Assembly (NCBI GenBank): GCA_025403435.1
Contig: CM046350.1
Span: 8,901,512-8,965,511, forward strand
DNA length: 64,000 nucleotides
Direction: 5' to 3'
Source of the DNA: Artocarpus heterophyllus
Taxonomy: Eukaryota > Streptophyta > Magnoliopsida > Rosales > Moraceae
Shown: in pieces, positions 25,719-38,279 of the stretch
Layout: every line of letters starts with the position of its first letter
Numbering within the stretch: the stretch's first letter is position 1
Position numbers and translations under genes: made by a program
Notes under the pieces: generated by a model
What the model saw: only the letters and a program-made list of their open reading frames with translations
Databases searched by the model: none
What the model was told of the DNA's origin: nothing

Positions 25719-26750
25719 GTATTCTTTGGACTTAATAGACTTAAATTTGGATTCGAGTATTAAGAATCCTTTGTATACGTATTTGTTTGCTCCAAAATCT
25801 AAATCAAATGGCTATCAAGAATCTAAGATTTTAGAATTATGACTCTGTTAAACTTTTAATATTCAGATATCTTTGTTACAGTAAAAGCTAAAATTCTCTC
25901 CTATGTTGAAGGGAAACAAATTATAACTTCTTTATTTGATATCCAAGTGAGATGATTAATTTTTTTATTGTGTTTCTAGTAAAGAGAGGAATAAATGAAG
26001 GTTCATATTGTATATTTTTTAGGGTCATTAACATTAAGATTTTATTAAATTTATTGATAAATTTAAAACTATTTTCACTACATTTCTAAACACAAATTTT
26101 AATTTTATTTCATATTCAAATTAAAACTTAAATGTACATCCAAATTTCAATTTGGATAACAATTTAAATTACTAATTTAAACCACACAACTTAAATCAAA
26201 TAATTAATTCGAATTCATTTACCAAACTGATTTGTGTATTCTTGTGACTCAATAGACTCAAATTTAGATTCAAATATCAATAATTCTTTAGATACGTGTT
26301 TGTTTCTCCTAAAATCTGAATCCTTTGAATATCAAGAATGCAAGTTTTTAAAGTTCTGGCTTCTCCTAAACTTTTATTACTCGGATATCTTATTAGGGTA
26401 AAAACTGAAATTCTCTCTCTTAAAAAATCATAACTTCTTCATTTGATATCCAAATGAGATGATTCTTTTTTCATTGTATTCCTAGTGAAAAGAGGAATAA
26501 ATTAAGATCCATATTACATATTTTTTAAGATCATTAATATTAAGACTTTATTAGATTTGTCAATAAATCAAACATTATTTTCACTGTCTCTCTAAACACA
26601 AATTTCAATTTTATTTCATGCTCAGATTAAAACTTACATGCGCATCCAAATGTCAATTCAGATAATAATTCAAATCACTAACTTAAATCTTATTAAAAAC
26701 ACATAACTAAATCAAATCATTAATTTAAATCCATTTACACTTTTCTACAT
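25719..26750. repeat. 516 bp imperfect tandem direct repeat
   Basis: 25719-26234 and 26235-26750 align along their full length at an offset of about 516 bp, with many substitutions. Examples are 'gacttaatagacttaaattt' versus 'gactcaatagactcaaattt', and the shared block ending 'tgagatgatt'. AT-rich and without coding potential. The preceding AGGGTCTGTTTG looks like a hAT-type transposon end, but I found no partner end, so its origin is open. Confidence 0.7.
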
Positions 26751-27437
26751 GTGCACAAAAATTTTCTGATCAACAACCCCGCAAATCTCGCGGGTTGGGT
26801 AACAATGTTTGACTTTTGAGAGTAAAACACATAACATCGTCGTCACTTTGCCAGTTGCCCGTAAGCAAATGCTAAACAGTCACGTACGCGAAATTCAAAA
26901 TATATAATAATCATTTCTAAATTAAGGGCCATCATGAAAGCGACAATACGTAGACACACTCGTCCATTTTCCATTAGGGAACCCTGCTCTGAAGCTATGT
27001 GAATAGGGGTCCATTGAAAGGCTTTTCTTGGGTCATCAGAAGGCTTTTTTTTTTTTTCTTTTTTTTTCCTCCTACTAGCTAGGGGTGCAAATTATCTGCT
27101 GCTGTCTCAAATTTTTGATCCTTTAGCCCCAAGCTTGTTCATCGCTTGTAACTGGAACTCGGGTAATATAGCAGGTCCAGAACAGTTTTAGATGAGCTCT
27201 TTCAGAGCAGGACACACACAGAACACACAAATACATCCTTTAGCTCGAACAGGAAAAATTCTAGTTTGAACTAGTTTTACTGCAATTTTTTTTTTACAGA
27301 ATTTGAATTAATGAAGAGTTTTCGTTCCAATTGACAATCCAAACATCCTATATGCTTTTTGCAACTTTTTAACTCCATGTATTTCTTCCTTTCTTCACTG
27401 TTCGTCAGTGTTTGATGAAACGGTTCTGGCAAGAGCC

Positions 27438-29960
27438 ATGGATTGCGCGAGTCCAATCTTGGACATCGGAATTCGCTTGCGGGATTGCTTGGCCAAGCGT
27501 TCGTATAACGTTCGTCGTCTTCAAGAGAATGTCACCTCTTTAAGAAATAACATGAACGAGCTCAACAACCTAAGCCAAGATGTAAAGAGAAGGGTTGACC
27601 TTGCTGAGGAGCAAGACTTGCAGTGTACCAATCAAGTGAAGGGATGGCTGGAAGACGTGATAGCCATGGAAGAAGGAGTGACTCAAATTGTGCAAAAGGG
27701 TAATGAAGAAATCCAGAAAAAAGTGTCTTGGATGTTGTCCCAAGAACTGTTGGTCTAGCTACAAGCTTGGGAAGAGAGTAGCTAAAAAAAAAATGATGCT
27801 GTAAGAAAACTTGTGAAAAAAGGACAATTTGAAACTGTTGCTCACAAGTTGCGGCGTAGTACCGTGGAGGAAATGCCTGTGAAGAAAATCGTGGGCTTGG
27901 ACTTGAACTTGCTTGAGGTTTGGAGAAGCATTTGAAGCGACAATGTGGGAATCATATGCTTGTGTGGCATGGGGGTGTAGGAAAAACAACACTTTTGAAG
28001 AGAGTCAACAATGAGTTCTTTGGTACGAGCAACGACTTTGATGTGGTCATCTGGGTTGTGGCATCCAAAGAAGCGAGTATATCGAAAATTCAGGCTACTA
28101 TTCGCGACAAATTACAAATCCCAGATGACGTGTGGAAGGCCAATCAAGTAGAAGACAGATCCATACAAATATACAGGATCTTTAGAAGGAAAAAGTTTGC
28201 GTTGTTGCTGGACGATGTCTGGAGATGATTTGATCTCTTGAAAATTGGGGTTCCCATTCCAGATATTCATCATGGTTCCACAGTAATATTCACAACCCGT
28301 TCCAAGAAGGTGTGTGGTCAAATGGAGGCTAACAGGTGCATTCGAGTCGAGTGATTGAAACAAGACAAGGCCTTGGATTTGTTCTTGGAAAAGGTGGGTG
28401 AAGAAGCTCTTAGTTCTCATCTAAATTTACCACATCTTGCTAAAGTTGTCGCCGAAGATTGCAAAGGCTTGCCGCATGCTCTTATCATCATCGGACGTTC
28501 CATGGCCAGTAGGAAGAAACTCAAGGATTGGGAACGTGCAATCGAGTTACTAAGGGGCTACCCTTCAAACTTTTTGGGAATCGTTGATTATGTTTGTCGT
28601 CTTCTCGAGTTTAGCTATGATAGCTTGCGTAATGCAACTACTAGGTCCTGCTTTCTACATTGTTCCTTGTTCCCCAAAGGATCTAGCATTGGAAAGACGG
28701 GGCTTATTGATCTTTGGATAGGGGAGGGGTTCTCAGATGAGTTTGAGGACATACACGATGCACGTAAACAAGGAGATGAAATTATCGGCTCTTTTAAGCT
28801 GGTGTGCTTATTGGAAAGTGGCGAATCACAAGAATTTGTGAAGATGCATGATGTGATCCATGACATGGCGTTATGGTTAGCTTGTGAGCACGGCCAAAAG
28901 ATGAACAAATATCTTGTTAAAGAGAATGTAGGGCCAGCAGGGGTAAACAAGTTTGCGAAATGGAAGGAAGCAGAAAGGATATCCTTGTGGGGTCGAGAAA
29001 TATGGAATCTGGATGGAGTGATGCTTTGTCACTAGGTTGTCACATTGCTTGTTACAGGTACTTTGATGGCGAAATTTCCGAGTGAATTCTTTGAATCCAT
29101 GAATGCCCTTGGAGTATTGGACTTGTCAGGTAATGAAAGTCTAACCTGGTTGCCCGAGGGAATTGGCAACTTAAAAAACCTGCAATATCTTAATTTGTCT
29201 AGAACAGCTTGAAGGGCATTGGCTGTTGAGATTAGGAATCTCAAAAAATTGAAGTGTTTTTTTATTAAACGATACTTATGGACTAATTGATATCCCAAGG
29301 GAGGTTATGTCAAGTCTTCCATCTTTGCAAGTGTCTAGTAGATTACAAAGCCCTGGTCAGATGCACTATTGTCCACAGTATGATGAAAAGAGTCCTGTTG
29401 GAGGAGTTGGAGTGCTTGGGACACATTGAGGATATATGCATTACCACATTTGATTCCCTTTCTGTCCAAAAGCTACTAAACAGTATAATGTTTCATTGGT
29501 GCGTCAGAAGCCTCGCAATTTTGTGGTCTTTCACTTCACTCGACATGTCAACTTCATCTCTAAGCATATTGAAGTATATGGAAACTCTTGAAATATGGAA
29601 TGCTGATCCTCTCAGAATTGATGTGGAACGGCAAAAGATTCCCATGAAGTTGAGAATTATGGGGCTTGAGCAAATGCGAAAACCTCCGCGTTCTTGTAGT
29701 TGTTTAGTGTGAAATGTTGGAAATGAGAGCCTTCAAACTCTCAGAATCGACTGTTCATCAAATTAGGGAAGAATTTGAAGAAAGTGCCAAGTGACGGCTA
29801 TTCGGACGAGGAAATCAGACGTGAAAATCTGAACACATTCTCTTGTCTCACAATGCTTCATTTGCAAGGCCTTCCAAGGCTAAAGAGCATCATAAGGCCG
29901 CAAGCACTGGCCTCCCTTTCCTATATATATATATATATGTGTGTGTGTTATATGTATGTA
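27438..29960 (+). pseudogene. CC-NBS-LRR disease resistance gene relic (RPS5-like subgroup)
   Basis: Recognisable parts in order: N-terminus MDCASPILDI at 27438, coiled coil to about 27760, P-loop near 27970-27993 (GVGKTT, with one G lost from the usual GMGGVGKTT), kinase-2 LLLDDVW near 28206, TTRS near 28293, CKGLPHAL near 28459, CFLHCSLFP near 28651, MHDV near 28845, and two or more leucine-rich repeats at 29090-29290 and 29400-29900. The frame is broken by shifts or stops near 27756, 27935, 28226, 28352, 29033 and 29211, so no full receptor can be made. It ends in a TA/TG microsatellite at 29922-29967. The family detects pathogen effectors; this copy looks dead, although 28355-29035 still reads openly. 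Confidence 0.88.
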
Positions 29961-30153
29961 TGTATGTTGGTATTCATGTCCCCATTTTATGCCTTTAAGC
30001 CTTGACTATTTAGGGGTGCCCACATGAATAAAAAAAAGCTTTGCAGAATTTATATGCATATGCAAACCACTTTTATGTTTTTACTTGTTTATTTATTTCC
30101 TTTTCCTTTTATTAATGAACTTAGTTGATTCTAGCTTTAACCAGCAATATGTT

Positions 30154-33100
30154 TGTCACAGCCCACTTTATTACAGGTTGTGCTTTAACACTTTTCCTTA
30201 CTTATGTATTTATGAAAACCTTGAAAAAAAAAATTTAAAACAATAATAGATCACATACACAAACTCAAAATCCTTCTTGTTATTTTATATACATAAACAA
30301 CTTACTTTTGTACTTTTATTTACTTAACATATTTGAAAGGGGTTTTCTCTTACTAAGCCATACTATATCCTTTTATACGACAAGTTACAAAATAACTTAT
30401 TACATGTAGCAAACGGAGCAAAATTGTGACGACATCCATACCTTGATCTGCACATTGCTCATGTTCCACCGTCTGCCCATCAGTGTAGTCATTCTGACCT
30501 CTTAGTAGAAACTCCAACAGCATGAAATAACTAGGTGAGCTTATGCTCAATAAGTCCAAACATAGCCCACATGCATCATATGTAATATGCTTTCTTATGA
30601 ACATTCTTTATTTTTGTCTTATCTTGTCTTTAACTAGGGCCCAAGTGCTCGTACCACAAGCGCACATAGGTCTTCGTAACACTAAGACCTTGACATAACT
30701 TTAACATTAAACTACCCTTTGCGTCGGGAGTTGGTATGACACTTTCTTTACTTCTGGTGAACCATTTACCAGTTCGGTTATTTTGGTTGTCATACCATGC
30801 ATGACAATATACGTATATACTAAGTGCAAAACATTTACACCTTTCTATTGTGCAACACACACAAGCATATTCACATAAGTAGACTATACTCTTAAACCTA
30901 CTTTTTTCATACTGTAGGTGGGTTTGGAACTACTTGTTTTCACTAATAAAAAGACCGTCTTCGAGTTCCTTTGTTACTTGTCCAGTGACCTGTTATGCCA
31001 ATTATATCATTATTAGCCAAAACTCACGGTTTAACTATACATCGATAAGGTATACCTATCGATTACTAATTCAGATTACTAATTCGATTACTTAAGGTTC
31101 GACCATCCTCTCGTTTCCTTCTATCTTTCAGCTTCTAACAAAGAGAGAGAAATTCTTATTAGGGTTTTTTTCCCTCTATTTAGAACGTTTCTGGGCACGT
31201 ACTGATCTTTTTATGCAAAAAAACATTTTTGCATAAAAAATGGCAACTTTGAATTCTTATACCCGTTTTGGCTAATTTAACACGAAACATCACTTATTAG
31301 TGTAGGCATCGGGTCGCTTATTTGTAATACGAGCCCAAGTTTAGCAAAACTTAACGATTTTATCCCAAATTTGAAATTTTTTTACGATTTTGTCCCTCGG
31401 GACCAAAAACAATATTTTTAAACCATTAGTCTCCATTCCTTTTGTGAAAAGACGTTTTTGCCCCTTAATTTTTTTTTTTCAATTTTAACAAATTTTGTAA
31501 AATTCATAACTCACAAACGAAGGCGATTTTCGATAAACCGTCTCGATTTCTAACAATTTCGTCTAGAGTTACAACTTTCATGTTTTAACTTTTTCAAAAT
31601 TCCTATTGTACAAAGGAGGTTTGGCCTTTTTTCAAATCTGTCTAGAATAAGAATTTTTTTGCAATTTAGTCCCTAGGGTAATTTTTGTAAAAATTCGTTT
31701 AAGACAACATTCCAGCTACTGTTCATACAATTTCAAAACCCTCTCAAACAATTTTCATGTTAATTCACAACTCTCTTAAAAAAAAAAAAAAACCACTTCA
31801 AAATTTACAAAACGATCCATTTTTGCACCAAATGACATTTTTCACCTTCAAACCCAAATTTCAACCACAATCTCAACATAAACCATGGAATTAAGAAAAT
31901 CAAACCACAACTTACACAAAGGATCACATGCCTTTTTGAAATAACAAACCAAAACAAAAAAACCAAATAAACTTTAAACTTAAAAAAATTGAACTTACCA
32001 AAAGAAAAATTTGTGATCCTAAACCTTTCAAGGGCTTCCTTGTAATATCCTAAGCATGTTTCACATGAGAAAATCTTGGGTCAAATTCCTTCCTTAAACC
32101 AAGCAAGAACCCTAGGAAAACTTAAGAAAAAGTTTAGATTTGTTCCTCAAAAGTGGATAAAACCTCTTGAACTTTGGCCTTTAGAACTTAATTAGGGCAA
32201 TTTTGCAAGAATTTTAACTTGAAATTTTTTTTGAAAGAGGGCTTCTATGGCTGCCATTTATGGGGAAGGAAGAAATGAAAAAAAAAAATTTGTTTCTTAA
32301 GCTTTTAATTAAGGCTTATCTCATGAGATTTTTTTTAAATAGGTGAGTCATCACGTAACCCATAATTATGGGTAATGGGTGGCTTTAGGTGATTGGGTCA
32401 CATTTCATGATATGATGGCCCAATCACAATCTATTGGGTGTCCACTTGGTGGAACCCACCACTTTATACAGGTTACTTTTTCCATCGTATAGTATTTTTT
32501 TTATAATATTAGGGTAAAAAAGGTGAAAAACATACTCTTGTTGTAATAACCAAGAAAATTTTATTAATAAAACCTAATATTTAATTGGGTTTAATTAATG
32601 AATCTACCATAAAAAAAAAAATGTGTGATTTTTTGTAAAATTGTAATGTTTGTAAAAATTACGATAAAGTATGAATAAACAGCATTGATTGCAAATTTTA
32701 TGGCAAATGTGTGCAATATTGGATATGGTAAAATATAGATTTTATGAGTTTAATTACTCAGAAATTTGTAAATAATATCCATAGAATTAATTTTATATCA
32801 CGATTACTTGTAAAATTGTGATATAAACGAATAGGAGATTAGAATGTAATTAGGACATAGAGGTTGTCCAAACCTTAACCTAGGGTAAAAAGGAGGCCGA
32901 AGCAGTATAAGAATACTGCTAAGTGAAAACGCATATACAAAAAATATCATGATTGGCCTCCAAAAGTAAATGAAAAGTAAGTCAAATATTTTTATACAAT
33001 CTAAGGATAGAAAGTACACTGATTCGACCACGGCAGTATAGAAAAAATACTGCGAGATGAAAAATTACACAGTATAAATTTTTAGCTCCACAAAGTGGAC

Positions 33101-35977
33101 AATCTTTGGATTTCTATTGGGCCACATGTCATGAAAGGTGGCCCAATCACCTTATGACACCTAGGGTAACCCACTTGATTACTCCATGAGTCACCCATTT
33201 GGATAAGTGAGTAATTAATGTGATTTTATCCAAAATTTTTCTTCCTTCTTCTTCCTCTAGCTCCGGCAGCCATTAGAGAAGGATCTCAAAAATTTTCTCA
33301 AGCCCAAAACTTTGCAAAAACAACCCTACTTAAGTTCAAGAGGCAAAATCTAAGAAAGTTCAACAAATTTTAAGGTAAAATCTAACTTTTTTTAAAGATT
33401 TCAAGGGATTTTTCATGGATTAAGAAAGAAAATTAACCCAAGGTATTTTTCCATGAAAATGACCTCTAGGAAGGAGTTTTAAAGAGCTTTGGAAAGTTAG
33501 AAATCAAAAAGTGCTCTTTGAGGTAAGTTTTGAAAAATTTGTGATTTTGTTTTTATTTTTATTTCTTTGAAAGTGCACGGGTTCTTGAGCATATTTGGTG
33601 GAACATCATGGATACCTAATGTATGGTATGTTGAGATAGTGGAATTGAGATTTAAATGTTGAAAAATGATATTTTATCTAAAAGCAGTATTTTTGCAATT
33701 TTAGAGTTAGTTTTTCAAAAAGTGATGTTAGACATGGTAAATGATTCAAACAAAGGCTGGAACGGCCTTCGCATGGGTAGATTTATAGTTTCAAAATGAA
33801 TTTTTGCAAAAATGTCCTAAGGGCTAAATTGAAAGAAAAACTTTCTTCTCGATAAAAATAAAAATCGACCAAAAACACCCCTGTACAGTAAGATATTAGG
33901 AAAAGTTAAAACATGAAAATTGTAGATCTTAACGAAACTGTTAGGCTTCATGGACGGTTCTTTGAAAATCTCAACTGTTTGTGAGATATTGTTTTTTCAA
34001 GAATTTGTTAAAAGTGAAAAAAATGTTAAAATGACAAAAATGTTATTTTTTAAAATGATTTAAGGAATGGTACTTTGAGTAAAAATGTTCCTTTTGAAAA
34101 AAGGAATTTTGATGTAAAGAGATAAATTTTAGCCCTGGGGACAAAATCGTTAAAATTTTCAGTTCAAGGAATAAACTGCAAAGTTTTACGGAAATAGAGC
34201 ATAAATGAGAAATAAGGTGATTCAACCCACTAGTGTGCTATTTTGAAATTAGTATGTGGTTATTTTCATAAGAATAACGAAATCGAGCTCGGGTAGGTTA
34301 GTGGACCCACGGAGGGCAAAATCATCATTTTTGCCCAAATTACCCAAACTGCTTCGAAACTTTCCAAAAGAAAAAAAGAATGGTTAGGAAGGTTCCCGCC
34401 CTTAGTTAGAAACGATAGGGTAGAGTTAGATAGAAATAAGAAAACCAATGGTTCATAGAGTTGTATATAGTGATGTAATTCAATTCATTAATTAACGGGT
34501 GTTTTGTATCAAAACAGTGGAATTTGGCTAATGGCTTTGTAATTGGCCAACAGGATCCTAAGAGTCTAGGAGAAAGAAAATCGAGGTTGAGTTGCCCGAC
34601 ATTTGAATCAAGTAAGTACCCATACACCTACAGCATAAAATTGTAGGCATAGAGTGCGAAATGTATATATGTATACCTGTGTGTATTTTAAGGTGTATAC
34701 TTGTGTGTATGCAATGGCATGAGTATTTATAAATATGATGGTGTATACTTGTGTGTATATGAATATATACCTGAGTATATATTATGATATGTACCTGAGT
34801 GTATATGATGATGTGTACTTGTGTATATATTATGTTAAGTACCTGTGAGTACATTATGCCATATATCTGTGCGTATATTAATGTGCATCAGTGTGTATAT
34901 AAAGTATATACCTGTGTATACTATGTCGTACAAGAGCATTTATGTTATGTATAAAATGTGATTATCACTTCATGCATGGTACGATAACCATAATAAGTGA
35001 ATTGGTAAACAAATCACCAGAAGTTAAGAAAAGTATCGTACCAACTCCTGATTCAAGAGGAGTTTAAGGATTACAGTATGGTCACGGTGTTACGTAGACC
35101 TAAGTGCGCAATGGTACGAACACTTAGGCCCTAGTTAAAGATAAGAAATGATAATAATAAGGAAGGATTATAAGAGAGCATAATGAGATCATGCATTTTA
35201 TTGAATGTGCATGTGGGTTATATGGGACTTATTGGGCGTAAGCTCATTAAGTATTTCATGCTGTAGGTATTCCGACGAAAAGATCAGAGTAACTCTATTG
35301 ATAAGCTGGCGGAGGGATGATCAGTGTGCAGACTGGGTATGAATTCTGCCGCAGTATTTTAAGATATTTTGAAAGTAATATTTGATAAGCTATATTGCAA
35401 AGGAAAGGTGGTTATGTAATTACAAGTATATGTTTGTATTTCAGAAATTGTTAGACCAATATATAAAAAGTATTTATTAAAAAAAATTCCTAAATTTTTG
35501 CTTATAAGTAAGTAAGAAAAAGGTTTATCACAGCCCGAAAAAGGCAGGTTGTGACACTTGTATAGGGTAAAATATTCTACTTAGTCTTTGGTGCACTATT
35601 GGAACCCAAACACGTGTTTTTTAATATATGTTTTTACCTTAGTAGTGTACTTACACTGCGTTGAACCCCCTTTACGCTATTTTAGGGTTTTGGCATACCT
35701 TTCTATCTTATCTGTACCTTAATCATCTATTAATTTATATCACAAAACCGTATTTAATTGTGATACAAAAATTTATTTTATGGATATTTTTCACAAATTT
35801 TTGAGCATTTATATTCACAAAATCTATATTTGGACCATATCCAATATCGCATCAAATCTAGTAAAATTTTCTATCAACAGCATTCATTATGCACTATCGT
35901 AATTTTTACAAAAATATGATTTATGAGGATAAATTTATTAATTAAATTTTGTTAATGAATCTCCTTTGGTTATTACA
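30154..35977 (-). mobile_element. Solo LTR, family X (A), host of a nested insertion
   Basis: On the minus strand it starts TGTAATAACC at 35977 and ends GGGCTGTGACA at 30154. It is flanked by ATGTT (30149-30153 and 35978-35982). Without the nested element and its duplicated 5 bp, its length is 2804 bp. It contains the family hairpin (32392-32424, decayed) and the ATGGCTGCC block near 32247. No gag or pol is present. Confidence 0.88.
32542..35556 (+). mobile_element. Solo LTR, family X (B), nested inside A in the opposite direction
   Basis: A 3015 bp unit begins TGTAATAACC and ends GTTGTGACA, flanked by CTTGT (32537-32541 and 35557-35561). It carries the intact hairpin at 33116-33147, the CGGCAGCCAT block near 33266, and a long minisatellite of 'gtgtatacttgtgtgtat' type at 34660-34930. 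No internal retrotransposon domain remains. Confidence 0.9.
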
Positions 35978-35982
35978 ATGTT

Positions 35983-37017
35983 ATTATGTTGATCTCTTTC
36001 CTAGAGAAAATCAAAACCTGTTTGAGGATTGACTTGTGGAATCGAGAAACAGTAGGAAATGAAATCTCTAATCACAAGGCTTATAGATGTACCTTTGATC
36101 ATAGGAAATGAAATACTTTGATTGGTGGAAAGCAGTTCCAGATCAAATGTTTAACTTGAAAGTTCAATTTTTTATTTTATTATTATTTTTTCATTCATGA
36201 TAAGAGGTACCTCACAATAATGTCCAACATGGAATGAGGGAATACATGTGATCGGCCATTGCTCTGTCCGCTAGTATTAAAAATATATCTTTTTTTTTGG
36301 GTAAAAAGAAAAGGACAAGAAACTATGACATTACTAAATAATACACGCTCTAAAAACCCAAACTCTACTCGACCAGATCTAGTGCTCGTTGATTATTGCT
36401 GCAAAATAATAAAATAAGGTAATGTTTCAATTAAGATTGGGACCAGATTTTGGGTCGTATTTTTGGACTGTCCAATTAAAGAGCATTAATTGGAAAGAGA
36501 AAAAAGTTCTCCAACACTAAGTGGGGGACCTTTTTTGTTGTCTTAGATAAAAACAAATAATTAACACGAGGGTGGAAATATTTGCAAGAAAAATGCAAGG
36601 ATTCCATTTCCATCGTTCCGGCACGTTATATCAAAAACTGGACCGTGTATTCCCCAAAAAAAAAAAAAAAAAAAAAAGGGACCTTGTAGGCTGTTTCGTA
36701 TTGATTACTTCCTGCATCCGTCATCAACAAAATTATAAACATACCTAGAAAAAACTTTATAAACCATTAAGGTGTTTCGCAGTCTCAATTAAAATTAAAA
36801 TTTTTAATTATTATAACGTAAAACTCTCACATGTCATAATAGTTTTAATCAAAATTTAATTTGAGGGTCTCAAACACCCAACAAATCTTGCGTATTATCA
36901 AGTATCATTTATCACAAAAAAGTACTTTAAGAAGTACTTGAACTTTACATGTACACTCAACTGAAACTGCAACTTGGTTAAACATAAACATAGTAATACA
37001 TGCTCAGATTTTAGACT
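35983..37017. other. Intergenic DNA downstream of the first kelch F-box gene
   Basis: AT-rich, with a poly-A run at 36656-36677. I see no gene. The last 100-200 bp before 37018 are probably the 3' UTR of the F-box gene on the minus strand. Confidence 0.4.
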
Positions 37018-38091
37018 TTAGATCTCTAAGCAACACCCGGATTGAACATGGGTGGAAAACTCCTCTGGCACTGCCATTTTTGTCCACGTGAACTGCTTCA
37101 AGTCTAACACGCAAGCCATGTGGGGCTCACCGAACCTCGGTGAACCAATCACCAACAGCTTTCCTCGCCACGTCACCACGTGCGCGATCTCCTTCACCTC
37201 ATTGGGTAAATTAGCCACGGATTTCCACGTGGCATCCCTAAAAACTGCCACCTCACCCGCCCGACACATGTACAAAAACCCGTCCTCTCCCGAGACACAC
37301 GCCCTAGGACACGTGCGGGATTCGAAGAACCCCTCGACCAGCTGACCGCACTGCCACGTGGAAGCGTCGAACGTCTCGGCGCTGCTCTCGAATTGGCCCT
37401 GCATATCCGTGGAGTACCCACCGATGACGTGGAACATGCCACGGTGGAACAGACCTTTACACTCATCCCGCTCCCTTCCCATATCAGGCATGGGCAACCA
37501 CTTGTCCCTCTCCACGTCATACCCCAGCGCGGATCTCAACGCATTTTTCTGATCATCATGCCCTCCAGCAACGAACACCATCCGACTCAAATCCGAGGCT
37601 GCACAAGCAAAGAACGACCTCGGCACACCTGGCATGTCGGCCCCACGACGCCACGTCGCCGACACAAAATTGAAAATAAACAAGCCATTGGATGCCGTCC
37701 ACGTCTTCGGGTCCCATCCCCCCAAAACGATAAGATCCGATCCGACCCGAACAATCTGACAGAACATAGGTAACTGGTCGAACAGCCCAAAAGCGGGACT
37801 CAGCTCTGACCAATCACCGGTTTCAGGCTCGAGAATCGAGAGGCGGTAAGTCGGAGCAGCCAGATCCTTCGTTCGGGTGCCCAAACCGGTCCCGGGTTGG
37901 ACCCGGGCCTGTGCCATGACGACGAGGTTTTGGCTACATCCTACGGCCCTCCTCCGCCGAAAGAACCACGGCAGGTGAACCTCGGCCCTCCAATCCCGGC
38001 AAGTCGATGCGACGGCGGCGAAGTCTTTGTAATCGACTCGGATCAAACACTCGCGAGCGATGTCGTCGGGTAGGCCCGGAATCAGTGCCAT
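37018..38091 (-). CDS. Kelch-repeat F-box protein, KMD-type, copy 1
   Basis: Single-exon gene of 357 residues. The N-terminal F-box (about 3-42: LIPGLPDDIARECLIRV ... STCRDWRAEV) should bind an ASK/SKP1 adaptor. Kelch repeats follow: LIVLGGWDPKTW (about 120), MVFVAGGHDDQKNALRSA (about 172), DMGRERDECKGLF (about 208), and FHVIGGYSTDMQGQF (about 225). This layout and the RERDECK motif match the Arabidopsis KFB/KISS ME DEADLY family. Members of that family target type-B response regulators and phenylalanine ammonia-lyase for ubiquitin-dependent turnover. Which substrate this copy has cannot be told. GC content is higher than its surroundings. A paralogue is at 61832-62902. A young copia element lies about 2.4 kb upstream. 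Confidence 0.92.
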   Translation of the reverse strand: MALIPGLPDDIARECLIRVDYKDFAAVASTCRDWRAEVHLPWFFRRRRAVGCSQNLVVMAQARVQPGTGLGTRTKDLAAPTYRLSILEPETGDWSELSPAFGLFDQLPMFCQIVRVGSDLIVLGGWDPKTWTASNGLFIFNFVSATWRRGADMPGVPRSFFACAASDLSRMVFVAGGHDDQKNALRSALGYDVERDKWLPMPDMGRERDECKGLFHRGMFHVIGGYSTDMQGQFESSAETFDASTWQCGQLVEGFFESRTCPRACVSGEDGFLYMCRAGEVAVFRDATWKSVANLPNEVKEIAHVVTWRGKLLVIGSPRFGEPHMACVLDLKQFTWTKMAVPEEFSTHVQSGCCLEI

Positions 38092-38143
38092 GAAAACCAG
38101 AAAAAGGGGAAAAGATTGACCTTTTTTTTTCTTTGAAGCGATA

Positions 38144-38176
38144 AGAAAGAAGAAGAAGAAGAAGAAGAGAGAAGAA
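38144..38176. repeat. (GAA)n / (CTT)n tract in the 5' leader of F-box copy 1
   Basis: Read on the gene's strand this is a CTT-rich leader tract 50-85 nt upstream of the start codon, a common feature of plant 5' UTRs. Confidence 0.8.
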
Positions 38177-38266
38177 ATGGGAATTATTGATTTCTAAAAC
38201 TTCTAGAACGCTTTTGAGAAGAGATTGTAATGAAATAGTATGAATTTTATGTACGAGAAGGGTTTC

Positions 38267-38274
38267 TTTATATA
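38267..38274 (-). promoter_or_regulatory. TATA box of F-box copy 1
   Basis: TATATAAA on the minus strand, about 175 bp upstream of the ATG at 38091. This implies a leader of about 145 nt. Confidence 0.6.
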
Positions 38275-38279
38275 GGGGG

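Noticed and set aside
28355..29035. Independent short NBS-domain gene
   Set aside because: It lacks a P-loop and kinase-2, and continues the upstream broken frames in the usual CNL order. It is part of the pseudogene.
34558..34854. 98-codon minus-strand frame with repeating IYTQVHI units
   Set aside because: It is a translation of the minisatellite inside LTR B, not a gene. The similar frame at 57331-57606 has the same cause.
37052..37773. Plus-strand frames opposite the first F-box gene, and similar ones at 61932-62393
   Set aside because: They are shadows of the GC-rich minus-strand coding sequence with no conserved domain of their own.
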